From: Lachnospiraceae bacterium | Lineage (GTDB): Bacteria; Bacillota; Clostridia; Lachnospirales; Lachnospiraceae | Direction of reading: 5' to 3' | Length of the DNA: 64,000 nucleotides | NCBI GenBank assembly: GCA_017428265.1 | Contig: JAFRRD010000036.1 | Location: 33,224-97,223 of the forward strand | Part shown: piece after piece, positions 53,864 to 63,319 of the stretch | How positions within the stretch are numbered: position 1 is the stretch's first letter | Layout: each line of letters opens with the position of its first letter | Notes under the pieces: generated by a model | What the model was told of the DNA's origin: nothing | What the model saw: only the letters and a program-made list of their open reading frames with translations | The model's database searches: none | Made by a program: the position numbers and the translations under genes

Positions 53864-53902
53864 AACTTACGGATACAGCCGCCTGCCGAATAACATATAT
53901 AA

Positions 53903-53944
53903 CGAAAAGACCCGGACAGACACCTTTTAGTCTGACCGGGTCTT
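53903..53944 (-). terminator. terminator of tRNA-Met (also after the permease gene)
   Basis: A 9-bp outer stem (53907-53915 with 53936-53944) plus an inner CAGA/TCTG pairing. On the minus strand it is followed by TTTTCGTT. On the plus strand the T-run is poor. Confidence 0.72.
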
Positions 53945-53951
53945 GTTATCG

Positions 53952-54025
53952 TAGCGAGAGGGGGACTCGAACCCTCGACACTGCGGGTATGAACCGCATG
54001 CTCTAGCCAGCTGAGCTACCTCGCC
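53952..54025 (-). tRNA. tRNA-Met, elongator (anticodon CAT)
   Basis: 74 bases on the minus strand fold as a cloverleaf with anticodon loop TTCATAC and the start GGCGAGGTAGCTCAGCTGGC, typical of elongator tRNA-Met; the G1-U72 wobble also fits this tRNA. As I read it, the T stem has one A-C mismatch (positions 50-64). CCA is not encoded (CGA follows). A tRNA-Ile with lysidine-modified CAT is a less likely reading. Confidence 0.9.
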
Positions 54026-54041
54026 ATGGGACGCATGGCAT

Positions 54042-54071
54042 AATATACAACGGCAGAAGGCGGTTTGTCAA
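54042..54071 (-). promoter_or_regulatory. promoter of tRNA-Met
   Basis: Minus-strand TTGACA (54066-54071), 18 bases, TATATT (54042-54047). Confidence 0.68.
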
Positions 54072-54114
54072 GCGAAAAAATCAGTATTTTTCCGTTTTCC
54101 CTGCGAAAAACCGT

Positions 54115-54143
54115 TTGACAAAGGCGGAAATCTATACTATTAT
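54115..54143 (+). promoter_or_regulatory. promoter of tRNA-Thr (and perhaps alaS)
   Basis: TTGACA (54115-54120), 17 bases, TATTAT (54138-54143). No separate promoter is visible between tRNA-Thr and alaS, only 39 bases apart. Confidence 0.75.
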
Positions 54144-54163
54144 AAGTCAGTCGCGAGCGACAA

Positions 54164-54236
<73 letters not shown>

Positions 54237-54275
54237 TTTTTTCTATCGATTTTCAGTTGCAAAGGAGAACCGATC

Positions 54276-56966
54276 ATGCAGAAATACTACGGTGTCAACG
54301 AGCTTCGCAAAATGTTCCTGGATTATTTTGCCTCACAGGGCCATCTTGCGCGCGGCAGCTATTCCCTCGTCCCCCACAATGATAAGAGCGTTCTGCTCAT
54401 TCCGGCAGGCATGGCGCCTTTGAAGCCTTATTTCACCGGTCAGGAAGTGCCCCCGAACCGCCGCATGGCGACCTGCCAGAAGTGCGTCCGCACCGGCGAT
54501 ATCGAGAACGTCGGCCATACCGCGCGGCATCTGACCTTCTTTGAGATGCTCGGGAACTTCTCTTTCGGCGATTATTTCAAGCATGAAGCGATCGCCTGGT
54601 CCTGGGAATTCCTGACGAAGGTCGTCGGCCTGGATGAGAACCGTCTGTATCCGTCCATCTATCTGGATGACGACGAGGCGTTCGACATCTGGAATAAGGA
54701 GGTCGGCGTGCCGGCGGAGAAGATCTTCCGCTTCGGAAAGGAAGACAACTTTTGGGAACACGGCGCCGGTCCCTGCGGCCCCTGCTCCGAGATCTACTAT
54801 GACCGCGGCGAGAAATACGGCTGCGGCAGGCCGGAGTGCACGGTCGGCTGCGACTGTGACCGCTATATGGAGGTCTGGAACAACGTCTTTACGCAGTTCG
54901 ACGGCGACGGCCACGGCAATTACGTCGAACTGGCCAACAAGAACATCGATACCGGCATGGGCCTGGAGCGCCTGGCCGTGGTCGTGCAGGACGTTGATTC
55001 CGTCTTTGACATCGACACGATGCGTGCCCTGAGTGACGAGGTCGGCCGGATCGCAGGCGTGCAGTACCCCACCGGCAAAAAGTCCGACGTCTCCATCCGC
55101 GTGATCGTGGACCATATCCGTTCCGTGACCTTCATGGTCAGCGACGGCATCATGCCTTCGAACGAAGGCCGCGGCTACGTGCTGCGACGGCTTCTTCGCC
55201 GTGCTGCCCGCCACGGCAGGCTCCTGGGCATTCAGGGCAAGTTCCTGACGAAGATGGCGGCCCGCGTGATCGAGACCTCCCGCGACGGATATCCCGAGCT
55301 GGAAGAGAAGAAAGCACTGATCTTCGGCGTCATCGAGGACGAAGAAGAGAAGTTCAGTCGCACGATCGACCAGGGTCTGTCCATCCTGGCGGACCTGGAG
55401 AAGAAGATGGCAGAAGAGGGCGCCGATACCCTGAGCGGTACCGAAGCCTTCCGTCTGTACGACACCTACGGCTTCCCGCTTGACCTGACCCGCGAGATCC
55501 TCGAAGAGAAGGGCCTGAAGGTCGATGAGGAAGGCTTTGCGGCAGCCATGCAGAAGCAGAAAGAGACCGCCCGCGCGGCCCGCAAGGGAACCAACTACAT
55601 GGGCGCGGACGCGACGGTCTATCTGGAACTGCCTGTGGAGATGACTTCCAGCTTCAATGGGTACACTGAACTTGAGCTTTCATCGGAAATCACAGCTTTG
55701 ACAGCCGATGAGATCTATAAAGATGATAAGAACGAAGATCAGAGAAGGCCTTTCGAGATCGTCGGTCTGATCAGCGAAGGTGATCTGGGGACCGTATTCA
55801 CGACGGTAACGCCTTTTTATGCAACCATGGGCGGCCAGAAATGCGATACCGGTTTGATCACAAAGCCTGACGGAAGCGTTTTTGTCGTAGAAGATACCAT
55901 CAAGCTTCAGGGAGAAAAGATCGCTCATATCGGTCATGTTGTCAAAGGAAGCTTTGGCGTCAACGACACCGTTACGTTATCTGTTGATGCTGCCCGCCGC
56001 GGCGATACCGCCCGCAACCACAGCGCGACCCACCTGCTGCAGAAGGCTCTCCGTATCGTGCTCGGCACACACGTCGAGCAGGCCGGTTCCTATGTGGACA
56101 ATGAACGCCTGCGCTTCGACTTCAGCCATTTCGCGCCGCTTACTTCGGAAGAATTGCAGAAGGTAGAAACCATCGTCAATGACGAGATCTATGCTTCCCT
56201 GCCGGTCCGCACCGACCTGATGAGTCAGGAAGAAGCGAGAAAGACGGGCGCGATGGCGCTCTTCGGCGAGAAATACGGCGAAGTCGTCCGCGTGGTCTCG
56301 ATGGGCGATTTCTCCCGCGAACTCTGCGGCGGCACGCATGTGGACAACACGGCCCGCATCGGCTGCTTCAAGATCGTTTCCGAGGCCGGTATCGCGGCAG
56401 GAACACGCCGTATCGAAGCCCTGACGGGAAGAGGCGTCCTTGCCTACTACGCCGGCGTGGAGCAGAAACTCCATGCGGCAGCCGCGCAGGCGAAGACCTC
56501 GGCGGACGGCCTGGAACACCGCATCGGCCAGCTGTTGGAAGAAGTCCGGAGCCTTGGCAGCGAGAACGAGAAGCTGAAAGCGAAGATCGCCGGCGCTTCC
56601 ATGGGCAGCATTGCCGACAAGATCAAAGAGATCGGCGGCGTGAAGCTGATCGCCTCCCGTGCGGAAGGCCTTGATATGAACGGCCTGCGCAACATGGGCG
56701 ACAAGCTCCGTGACGAGATCGGCGAAGGCGTCGTGGTCCTCGCGAGCGCCGTAGACGGCAAGGTGAACCTGATGGTCACCGCGACCGACGGCGCCGTCGC
56801 GAAGGGCGCGCACGCCGGCAATATCATCAAGGCGATCGCCGCGGAAGTCGGAGGAGGCGGCGGCGGAAGGCCTCAGATGGCCCAGGCTGGCGGCAAGAAC
56901 CCGGCGGGCATCGACAGGGCGCTCGAGAAGGCCGGAGAAGTCCTGGCTTCCCTGATGAAAGCCTGA
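54276..56966 (+). CDS. alaS: alanyl-tRNA synthetase
   Basis: An 896-residue class II synthetase. The catalytic core (about 1-250) has RMATCQKCVRTGDIENVG and FFEMLGNFSFGDYFK. The editing domain has RNHSATHLLQKAL and ELCGGTHVDNTARIG, with the zinc His and Cys that clear Ser- and Gly-tRNA-Ala. The C-Ala part ends with a Gly-rich stretch and RPQMAQAGGKNP. The ATG at 54276 follows AAAGGAG; a longer frame would start inside tRNA-Thr. Bases of about 55665-55975, coding for the barrel between tRNA-binding and editing domains, have clearly lower GC and different codon choice from both flanks. No T-box leader is visible upstream. Confidence 0.97.
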   Translation: MQKYYGVNELRKMFLDYFASQGHLARGSYSLVPHNDKSVLLIPAGMAPLKPYFTGQEVPPNRRMATCQKCVRTGDIENVGHTARHLTFFEMLGNFSFGDYFKHEAIAWSWEFLTKVVGLDENRLYPSIYLDDDEAFDIWNKEVGVPAEKIFRFGKEDNFWEHGAGPCGPCSEIYYDRGEKYGCGRPECTVGCDCDRYMEVWNNVFTQFDGDGHGNYVELANKNIDTGMGLERLAVVVQDVDSVFDIDTMRALSDEVGRIAGVQYPTGKKSDVSIRVIVDHIRSVTFMVSDGIMPSNEGRGYVLRRLLRRAARHGRLLGIQGKFLTKMAARVIETSRDGYPELEEKKALIFGVIEDEEEKFSRTIDQGLSILADLEKKMAEEGADTLSGTEAFRLYDTYGFPLDLTREILEEKGLKVDEEGFAAAMQKQKETARAARKGTNYMGADATVYLELPVEMTSSFNGYTELELSSEITALTADEIYKDDKNEDQRRPFEIVGLISEGDLGTVFTTVTPFYATMGGQKCDTGLITKPDGSVFVVEDTIKLQGEKIAHIGHVVKGSFGVNDTVTLSVDAARRGDTARNHSATHLLQKALRIVLGTHVEQAGSYVDNERLRFDFSHFAPLTSEELQKVETIVNDEIYASLPVRTDLMSQEEARKTGAMALFGEKYGEVVRVVSMGDFSRELCGGTHVDNTARIGCFKIVSEAGIAAGTRRIEALTGRGVLAYYAGVEQKLHAAAAQAKTSADGLEHRIGQLLEEVRSLGSENEKLKAKIAGASMGSIADKIKEIGGVKLIASRAEGLDMNGLRNMGDKLRDEIGEGVVVLASAVDGKVNLMVTATDGAVAKGAHAGNIIKAIAAEVGGGGGGRPQMAQAGGKNPAGIDRALEKAGEVLASLMKA

Positions 56967-56987
56967 AAAAAAAGCCGCAAAAAGCGG

Positions 56988-57015
56988 TTGACGGGGCAGA
57001 AAAATGTGCTATAAT
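56988..57015 (+). promoter_or_regulatory. promoter of rpsU
   Basis: TTGACG (56988-56993), 16 bases, TATAAT (57010-57015). Confidence 0.78.
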
Positions 57016-57072
57016 ATGGCTCGTGCCGAAAAGAATTTCCGCACAAATCCCAAGCGAACGGGGGTGAAATGA

Positions 57073-57249
57073 ATGGCAACAGTTATCGTTAAGGAAAACG
57101 AAACCCTGGACAGCGCTCTGCGCCGTTTCAAACGTGCGTGCGCCAAAGACGGTATCCAGCAGGAGATCCGCAAGCGCGAGCATTATGAAAAGCCCAGCGT
57201 TCGCCGCAAGAAAAAATCTGAAGCAGCGAGGAAGCGCAAATTCAGATAA
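57073..57249 (+). CDS. rpsU: 30S ribosomal protein S21
   Basis: A 58-residue basic protein beginning [20 protein letters not shown] and ending in [13 protein letters not shown], the standard S21. It binds the platform of the small subunit and helps mRNA start-site pairing. A promoter lies 58 bases above and a terminator 28 bases below, so it is a single-gene unit between alaS and phoH. GGGGTG-AAATGA at 57061 supplies a modest ribosome site. An out-of-frame ATGA four bases earlier is ignored. Confidence 0.97.
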   Translation: MATVIVKENETLDSALRRFKRACAKDGIQQEIRKREHYEKPSVRRKKKSEAARKRKFR

Positions 57250-57277
57250 TTTCGGGAAAATCAAATACCGCGAGAGA

Positions 57278-57313
57278 CGGAACCGGTGCTTCGCGCCCGG
57301 TTCTGTTTTTTTT
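57278..57313 (+). terminator. terminator of rpsU
   Basis: A 9-bp stem with one G-U pair (57278-57286 with 57297-57305), 10-base loop, then eight Ts. Confidence 0.88.
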
Positions 57314-57335
57314 GTCCAAAAAGTCACGCGCATAC

Positions 57336-57364
57336 TTGATATTATCGAGCCGAACCGCTATAAT
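57336..57364 (+). promoter_or_regulatory. promoter of the phoH-ybeY operon
   Basis: TTGATA (57336-57341), 17 bases, TATAAT (57359-57364). The leader of about 90 bases contains GC-rich pieces (GGGCCCGCCGGGC) able to pair. Confidence 0.78.
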
Positions 57365-57461
57365 AATTAGGTCTATATGTTGGGGTATCATGCACTCTGA
57401 CGACTGAATATGGGGCCCGCCGGGCGGAAGCGCCGCCTGCGGCAAAGGGCAGAAGGAGATT

Positions 57462-58478
57462 ATGACAAACGCATTTCAGTTTCACAGCGCGAGCGAAGCT
57501 TCAGCCGTCATCGGCCCGCAGGATATCTGGGCCAAACGGATCGAAGATGCCTTTTCCGTAACCATGCACCTGCGCGGCGACAGCGTGGATTTCACCGGCG
57601 ACGAAGCCGCAAAATCCATGGCGCTTTCGGTCCTGAAGGCGGCGGTACAGCTTTATAAGCAGGGAGAGGAGATCAACGACGGGCTGATGGACCGCCTGAT
57701 CGAGGAGGCGAAGGAAGGGGCGCTTGAGGACCTTTTCCACGCGATGGACAGCGCTGTCACGATGAATTACAGAGGTCTCCCCATCCGCTGCAAGACCTTC
57801 GGCCAGCAGAATTACGTCAAAATGCTGCAGGAAAAGACCGTGACGATCTGCATCGGCCCCGCCGGCACCGGCAAGACCTACCTGGCGGTCGCGCAGGCGG
57901 CGCAGGAACTGAAGGACGGTACGATCGAACGCATTATCATGTCGCGGCCCGCGATCGAAGCCGGCGAGGAGCGCCTGGGCTTTCTGCCGGGCGATCTGGC
58001 GCAGAAGGTCGACCCTTACCTGAGGCCGCTTTATGATGCCTTAAATGACGTGTTCGGTCCCGAGCGTTCCGAAAAGATGCGGGAGATTGGCCAGGTCGAG
58101 GTCGCCCCGCTTGCCTATATGCGCGGCCGGACGCTGAACCGGGCCCGGATCATCATCGATGAGGGCCAGAATGCCTCGCTGAGCACGCTGAAAATGGCCC
58201 TTACCCGTCTGGGTGAGGATTCCCGCATGGTCCTGACCGGCGACGTGACGCAGATCGACCTGCCGCGGGTGTCCGATTCCGGCCTGGAAAAGGCCGCCGA
58301 GATCCTGAAGACCGTGGACGGTGTCGGGATCATGCATCTAACCAACCGCGACGTCGTCCGCAACAAGATCGTCAAGGACATCGTCAAGGCATTTGAAAAG
58401 AACGAGGCGCAGCGCGCTGCCGCAGAAGCGGCGAGGCACAGCCGCGAAGCCGCGAGATACGAAAAGAGGAAATCATGA
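57462..58478 (+). CDS. phoH: PhoH family ATPase
   Basis: A 338-residue cytosolic P-loop protein. Walker A is GPAGTGKT at 132-139; Walker B lies in [31 protein letters not shown] is the family sensor block. A small N-terminal domain precedes the ATPase. PhoH/YbeZ proteins are ATP-binding RNA-related helicase-like factors that work with YbeY, which is encoded next (4-base overlap). AGAAGGAG precedes the ATG. It heads an operon that continues through ybeY, a flippase gene and a flavoprotein gene. Confidence 0.95.
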   Translation: MTNAFQFHSASEASAVIGPQDIWAKRIEDAFSVTMHLRGDSVDFTGDEAAKSMALSVLKAAVQLYKQGEEINDGLMDRLIEEAKEGALEDLFHAMDSAVTMNYRGLPIRCKTFGQQNYVKMLQEKTVTICIGPAGTGKTYLAVAQAAQELKDGTIERIIMSRPAIEAGEERLGFLPGDLAQKVDPYLRPLYDALNDVFGPERSEKMREIGQVEVAPLAYMRGRTLNRARIIIDEGQNASLSTLKMALTRLGEDSRMVLTGDVTQIDLPRVSDSGLEKAAEILKTVDGVGIMHLTNRDVVRNKIVKDIVKAFEKNEAQRAAAEAARHSREAARYEKRKS

Positions 58479-58972
58479 CCGTACCTGTCGAACGGGAAAC
58501 GGAAAGAAAACTCGGATTTGACGAAGAGGCCCTGATCCGCAGGGTCTGCGAAGCAGCGCTTGAGGCGGAAAACTGCCCGTACGAAGCGGAGGTCGATGTC
58601 CTGCTGACGGACGATGGATCGATCCGCGTGATCAACCGTGAGGAACGCGGCATCGACCGGGCAACGGACGTGCTGAGCTTTCCGGCGTGTGAGCTCCCGG
58701 CCCCGGGCGATTTTTCGCGCGTCGAAGAAGATCCGATGCTTTTCCACCCGGAAACGGGAGAACTCCTCCTCGGCGACATGGTCATTTCCCTGGATAAAGT
58801 CGTCAGCCAGGCTGCGGAATACGGCCACAGCGAAGAACGCGAGCTGGCTTTCCTTGCGGCGCACAGCATGTATCACCTGATGGGATACGATCACGAAGAA
58901 GAGGAAGACCGGCTTGCCATGGAAGCCAGGCAGGAAGCCCTCCTGCAGCACCTCGGCATCACCCGGGACTGA
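58475..58972 (+). CDS. ybeY: endoribonuclease YbeY
   Basis: A 165-residue zinc metalloprotein needed for 16S rRNA 3'-end maturation and ribosome quality control. The zinc motif is HSMYHLMGYDH with H130, H134 and H140. ATDVLSFPA and LLGDMVISLDKV are the other conserved blocks. It overlaps phoH by four bases (ATGA type), so translation is coupled. The next gene begins one base after its stop. Confidence 0.96.
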   Translation: MTVPVERETERKLGFDEEALIRRVCEAALEAENCPYEAEVDVLLTDDGSIRVINREERGIDRATDVLSFPACELPAPGDFSRVEEDPMLFHPETGELLLGDMVISLDKVVSQAAEYGHSEERELAFLAAHSMYHLMGYDHEEEEDRLAMEARQEALLQHLGITRD

Positions 58973-58973
58973 T

Positions 58974-60605
58974 ATGACAGAACAGAGAAAGAACAATTTC
59001 ATCATACAGGGAAGCATCCTGGCGATCGCCGGGATCGTCAGCCGGATCATCGGCATGCTGTTCCGCATTCCCATGCTTGCCATCATCGGCGAGGACGGGA
59101 TGGGCGTGTACAGCACGGCCTACAGCATCTACAACATCCTGCTGATGGTCTCGTCCTACAGCCTGCCCCAGGCCGTTTCCAAACTGATCTCCACGAAAAA
59201 CGCACAGAACAAGTTCCGGAACGTCCGGCAGATCTTCTGGCTGAGCCTGCTGTTCGGCGCGGTCCTCGGCTTTGTCGCTTCCGTCGTGATGACGGGGGCC
59301 GCCGAGTTCTTTGCCACGAAGATCATGAAGATGCCGGAGGCGGTCTATGCGATCCGTGCGCTGGCGCCGACCGTGTTCATCATGGGGGTGTTGGGTGTCA
59401 TGCGCGGCTTCTTCCAGGGACACGGCACGATGGTCCCGACCGCCGTTTCGCAGATCCTGGAACAGGTCCTGCATGTCGCGATCAGCCTGCTTGCCGGCTA
59501 TGCGCTTTTCCAGAAGGGCGTTGCGCAGGATGCCGGAAACGGCAACTACTTTGCTTCGGCCTACGGCGCGCAGGGGGCGACCTACGGCGTATTTGCCGGC
59601 GCAGCCGCGGCCCTTTTGTTCCTGATCTTCGTCTACATGCTTTTCCGGAAGACGCTTGTCGCGCGCTGCCGGAAGAATAAGGACGAAAAACTCGACGCGC
59701 CTTCCGAGACGCTCAAAGCCATCCTGCTTACGGCTTTCCCGGTGCTGCTGTCCGCGGCCCTGTCCAACCTCGGCACCCTGCTTGACCAGACGGTCTACGC
59801 GCAGTATGTGGGCGCCGACTACCGTGCGATCTGGGGCGTCTATTCCTCCAAATACACGGTGCTGATCAACGTGCCGATCGCGATCGCAACAGCCATGTCC
59901 AGCTCGACGATGCCGACCATTTCCGGCCTCATCGCCAGAGGAGAACATAAGGAAGCGCGGGAAAGGGCAAATGCCGCCTTTCATTTCATCCTGCTGATCG
60001 CCGTTCCGGCGAGCGTCGGTCTCGGCGTTCTCGGAAAACCCTGCTTCGACCTGCTGTTCCGTTCAACGGACAACACCCTGGCGGGCAGGATGATGATGTG
60101 CGGTTCCGCGGCCGTCCTGACCTATTGTTTTTCCACCCTGTCCGTCGGCGTCCTGCAGGGCAACAACAATTTCTGGGTACCGATCTGGAACACCCTGAAA
60201 GCGCTGATACTGCATCTGCCGCTTTTGGCCTTCAGCCTCTGGATCCTGGAATGGGACATCATCGGCGTCGTCGTGAACCACGTGCTGCTGAGCCTGATCA
60301 TCTGCGTCCTTAACCTGATGGCTCTCCGGGAAAAACTGAAATACCGGATGGACTTCAAGCGGAGCATTCCGCGCGTCCTGCTCTGTTCGGTCTTCATGGG
60401 GGCGGTCTCGTATTTCCTGTACCGTTTCCTGCATCAGCATATGGGAAATACGCTCAGCCTGCTGCTGACGATCCCGGCTGCGATCGTCGTCTACTTCATT
60501 TCGATCCTCCTGACCGGCGCCGTGACGCGCGCCGAACTGGAGGACATGCCGCAGGGCAGAAAGATCATCCGTGCAGCGGAAAAACTGCATTTACTGCATA
60601 AATGA
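58974..60605 (+). CDS. MOP-superfamily lipid/polysaccharide flippase (SpoVB/MurJ-like)
   Basis: A 543-residue protein with about fourteen membrane helices. The opening FIIQGSILAIAGIVSRIIGM (residues 9-28) leads into FRIPMLAIIGEDGMGVYSTA, typical of the SpoVB/YtgP branch. Such proteins flip lipid II or polyprenyl-linked sugars across the membrane for cell-wall or polysaccharide synthesis. Whether this is the main lipid II flippase or a SpoVB-like paralog cannot be told here; no sporulation gene is near. The ATG at 58974 is chosen because it lies just past the ybeY stop, where translation can be coupled; earlier in-frame codons overlap ybeY. Confidence 0.9.
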   Translation: MTEQRKNNFIIQGSILAIAGIVSRIIGMLFRIPMLAIIGEDGMGVYSTAYSIYNILLMVSSYSLPQAVSKLISTKNAQNKFRNVRQIFWLSLLFGAVLGFVASVVMTGAAEFFATKIMKMPEAVYAIRALAPTVFIMGVLGVMRGFFQGHGTMVPTAVSQILEQVLHVAISLLAGYALFQKGVAQDAGNGNYFASAYGAQGATYGVFAGAAAALLFLIFVYMLFRKTLVARCRKNKDEKLDAPSETLKAILLTAFPVLLSAALSNLGTLLDQTVYAQYVGADYRAIWGVYSSKYTVLINVPIAIATAMSSSTMPTISGLIARGEHKEARERANAAFHFILLIAVPASVGLGVLGKPCFDLLFRSTDNTLAGRMMMCGSAAVLTYCFSTLSVGVLQGNNNFWVPIWNTLKALILHLPLLAFSLWILEWDIIGVVVNHVLLSLIICVLNLMALREKLKYRMDFKRSIPRVLLCSVFMGAVSYFLYRFLHQHMGNTLSLLLTIPAAIVVYFISILLTGAVTRAELEDMPQGRKIIRAAEKLHLLHK

Positions 60606-60633
60606 TACGCCGGAAGGCGGGAAAGAGGGAAGT

Positions 60634-61857
60634 ATGAAACTCATCATCGTAGGCGGAGGCGCTTCGGGCCTCATGGCGGCGATCACGGCCGCGAAGGCTG
60701 CAAAAAAAGGAACCGATATCACCCTGCTCGAGGGCGGTGCGAAACCCGGCAAGAAGATCCTTTCCACCGGCAACGGCCACTGCAATCTGACCAATGAAAA
60801 AGCCCTGCCGATGGCGTACAACAGCGACAGCACCCTGCTGCTGGGCGATCTGATGTCGCGCTTTTCCTACCGCGACACTTTGGATTTCTTCAATGAACTG
60901 GGCATCCCTGCGGTCTCGCGTGACGGCTACTATTATCCGAAGAACAAGGAGGCGGCATCCGTCCGCGACGCGCTCGTTTCCGAAGCCCACAGGCTCGGGG
61001 TGAGAGTGCTGACCGGAACGAAGATCGTCAAGGCCGAGAAGAATCCCGACTGCTTCGTACTGACGGCCGAAAGCGGTGTGGAATACCGCGCGGACCGCGT
61101 GATCCTGGCAGCCGGCGGCATGGCCTTCCCGAAATCCGGCTCCGACGGCAGCGGCTACAATCTGGCCATGGACCTGGGCCACAACATCGTCCAGCCGCTT
61201 CCCGGCCTGGTTGCGCTCACGGCAGCGGAGAACTGGGTCAAGAATCTGGCAGGCGTGCGTCTGGACGGCACCGTAACGCTGCAGGTCGACGGCATCCGCC
61301 GCCGCAGCCAGCAGGGTGAGATCCAGCTGACAGACTACGGCATTTCCGGCATTCCGGTCTTCCAGCTTTCCGGCGATGCGGTCGATGCCCTGAGCAACGG
61401 CAAGAAAGTCGCGATCCTGCTGAACTTCTGGGACAACAAGACCGAAACAGACGTCCTTTTCGCCCTGAAGATGCGCTGCAAGGCAAGGCCTGAACTGGAG
61501 TCCGGCGAACTGCTTCGCGGCATCGTACCGAACAAATGCGTGTCGACCCTGCTGAACCTGTCGAAGATCGAACTGCACATCCCTTGCAGGAACATTTCCG
61601 TGTCCGGTCTGACCAAACTCGCGAAAAACCTGTCGCAGCTTTGCTTCACGGTCAACGGCGCGAAGGACTTCGATTCCGCGCAGGTCACGCGCGGCGGCGT
61701 CCCGCTCGAGGAAGTGGACCGGAACCTGCAGTCCCGCATCACGCCCGGCCTGTTCTTTGCCGGCGAGCTTCTGAACGTGGACGGCCCCTGCGGCGGCTTC
61801 AACCTGCAGTGGGCCTGGACCAGCGGCCACGAAGCCGGCGCTGCAGCGGTCAGGTAA
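60634..61857 (+). CDS. HI0933/BaiN-type FAD-dependent oxidoreductase
   Basis: A 407-residue flavoprotein. The FAD loop is GGGASGLMAAITAA at about 7-20, followed by GKKILSTGNGHCNLTN, a hallmark of the HI0933 family. GGMAFPKSGSDGSGY lies in the middle, and the C-terminal LNVDGPCGGFNLQWAWTSG closes the FAD site. The family has many members of unknown substrate; BaiN of bile-acid-converting Clostridia was assigned here, but that should not be carried over without evidence. AAGAGGGAAG precedes the ATG at 60634. It is the last gene of the phoH operon, 28 bases after the flippase gene. Confidence 0.9.
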   Translation: MKLIIVGGGASGLMAAITAAKAAKKGTDITLLEGGAKPGKKILSTGNGHCNLTNEKALPMAYNSDSTLLLGDLMSRFSYRDTLDFFNELGIPAVSRDGYYYPKNKEAASVRDALVSEAHRLGVRVLTGTKIVKAEKNPDCFVLTAESGVEYRADRVILAAGGMAFPKSGSDGSGYNLAMDLGHNIVQPLPGLVALTAAENWVKNLAGVRLDGTVTLQVDGIRRRSQQGEIQLTDYGISGIPVFQLSGDAVDALSNGKKVAILLNFWDNKTETDVLFALKMRCKARPELESGELLRGIVPNKCVSTLLNLSKIELHIPCRNISVSGLTKLAKNLSQLCFTVNGAKDFDSAQVTRGGVPLEEVDRNLQSRITPGLFFAGELLNVDGPCGGFNLQWAWTSGHEAGAAAVR

Positions 61858-61877
61858 ACTGCGGACGGATCATGCAC

Positions 61878-61918
61878 GAAAAACACCCGGAAGGCAAATT
61901 TCCTTCCGGGTGTTTTTC
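61878..61918. terminator. bidirectional terminator
   Basis: A perfect 17-bp stem (61878-61894 with 61902-61918), 7-base loop, A- and T-tracts. It separates the flavoprotein gene from convergent radA. Confidence 0.92.
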
Positions 61919-61946
61919 ATGTTTCAGCTGATCGCTGACGGATATC

Positions 61947-63317
61947 TTATTGGTCTTTGGCAACGGCCCTGATGGCTTCGCCGAGATCGGCAGCACCGAT
62001 GAGCCGCATGCCGCGCGCGCCGAGGTCGGCACGCAGAGCGCTTTTCGGCAGGATCGCCGTGGAAAAGCCGAGTCTGGCGGCTTCCTGCACCCTTTCCTTG
62101 ATCATGGGGACGGCGCGGATCTCGCCGGCAAGGCCGACCTCGCCGATGACGACCGTGTTCGGATCAAGCGGCAGGTCGCGGTAACTGGAATACATCGCAA
62201 GCACGACGGCAAGGTCTAGTGAAGGATCATTTACCCGGAGCCCGCCGGTGATGTTCACATAGGCATCGCAGTCGGAGAGGGACAGCCCGAGGCGCTTTTC
62301 CATGACGGCGAGCAGCAGTGAGACCCGGTTGTAGTCAAGACCCGCCGCCGTTCTTCGTCCGGTCCCGTAGTTCGTGCGTGTAATGAGGGCCTGCACTTCG
62401 AGCAGAAGCGGTCTTGTGCCCTCCATGACGCCGGTGATGACGGAGCCGGAGGTCCCTTCGGGCCTTCCGTTCAGCATGAAGGCGGAAGGATTGGGCACTT
62501 CCTTAAGCCCTTCGGCGGTCATTTCAAAGACACCGATCTCGCCGGTCGCGCCGAAGCGGTTCTTGACGGCGCGAAGGATACGGTAGCTGGCATGGCGGTC
62601 GCCTTCGAAGTACAGGACGGTATCCACCATGTGTTCCAGAAGTCTGGGGCCGGCAACCGTTCCGTCCTTGGTGACATGGCCGACGATGAAGATCGTGACC
62701 GTGAGGCTTTTGGCAAGGGTAAGCAGGAGATTGGTACACTCCCTGACCTGTGCGGGGCTGCCGGGCGCCGATGCCACGTCGCTTCGGGACATCGTTTGGA
62801 TCGAGTCGATGACCACGGCTTCCGGCTTTTCCTCCCGGATGATCTCTTCGATCGCATCCAGGTCGGTCTCACAGAGGAAGGAAATATCCCCCTCGAACTT
62901 TCCGATGCGGTCTGCCCGGAGCTTCAGCTGCCGCAGCGATTCCTCGCCCGAAATGTACAGTACCTTGTGGCCGCCCGCGGCCAGGCTCCGGAAGACCTGC
63001 AGGAGCAGGGTCGATTTGCCGATGCCCGGATCGCCGCCGGTCAGGATCAGAGAGCCGGGCAGGATGCCGCCGCCGAGCACGCGGTCAAGCTCTTCGGAGC
63101 CGGTGCCGATGCGGGGGCTGTTTTCGGTGGAGATCTCATCCAGACGGCGCGGAACGGGCCGCGGGCCGGATCTTGCGGCGCCTGAAGAACTTTTCCTTTC
63201 CTTCGGCGCTTCCACCATACTGTTGTACGCGTGGCAGGACGGGCACATCCCGTACCATTTCGCGGATTCATAACCGCATTCCTTGCAGAAGAATGCGACG
63301 CTTTTTTCTTTTGCCAT
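61947..63317 (-). CDS. radA: DNA repair protein RadA (Sms)
   Basis: A 456-residue RecA-like branch-migration helicase. The zinc finger is C11-x2-C14 ... C25-x2-C28. Walker A is GGDPGIGKST (94-103). The RadA-specific KNRFG motif is present (KNRFGATGEIG), and a Lon-protease-like domain without catalytic function closes the protein (DPSLDLAVVLAMYSS). It processes recombination intermediates with RecA. The gene starts two bases after the clpC stop, with its ribosome site AAAGGA inside the clpC end, so it is coupled to clpC, a frequent order in Firmicutes. Confidence 0.96.
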   Translation of the reverse strand: MAKEKSVAFFCKECGYESAKWYGMCPSCHAYNSMVEAPKERKSSSGAARSGPRPVPRRLDEISTENSPRIGTGSEELDRVLGGGILPGSLILTGGDPGIGKSTLLLQVFRSLAAGGHKVLYISGEESLRQLKLRADRIGKFEGDISFLCETDLDAIEEIIREEKPEAVVIDSIQTMSRSDVASAPGSPAQVRECTNLLLTLAKSLTVTIFIVGHVTKDGTVAGPRLLEHMVDTVLYFEGDRHASYRILRAVKNRFGATGEIGVFEMTAEGLKEVPNPSAFMLNGRPEGTSGSVITGVMEGTRPLLLEVQALITRTNYGTGRRTAAGLDYNRVSLLLAVMEKRLGLSLSDCDAYVNITGGLRVNDPSLDLAVVLAMYSSYRDLPLDPNTVVIGEVGLAGEIRAVPMIKERVQEAARLGFSTAILPKSALRADLGARGMRLIGAADLGEAIRAVAKDQ

Positions 63318-63319
63318 GA

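Noticed and set aside
54237-54275. T-box leader before alaS
   Set aside because: Only 39 bases separate tRNA-Thr and alaS; no room for a specifier loop and antiterminator.
59080-60600. MurJ assignment for the flippase
   Set aside because: The sequence is of the SpoVB/YtgP branch; which member is the main lipid II flippase cannot be settled by eye, so no gene symbol is given.
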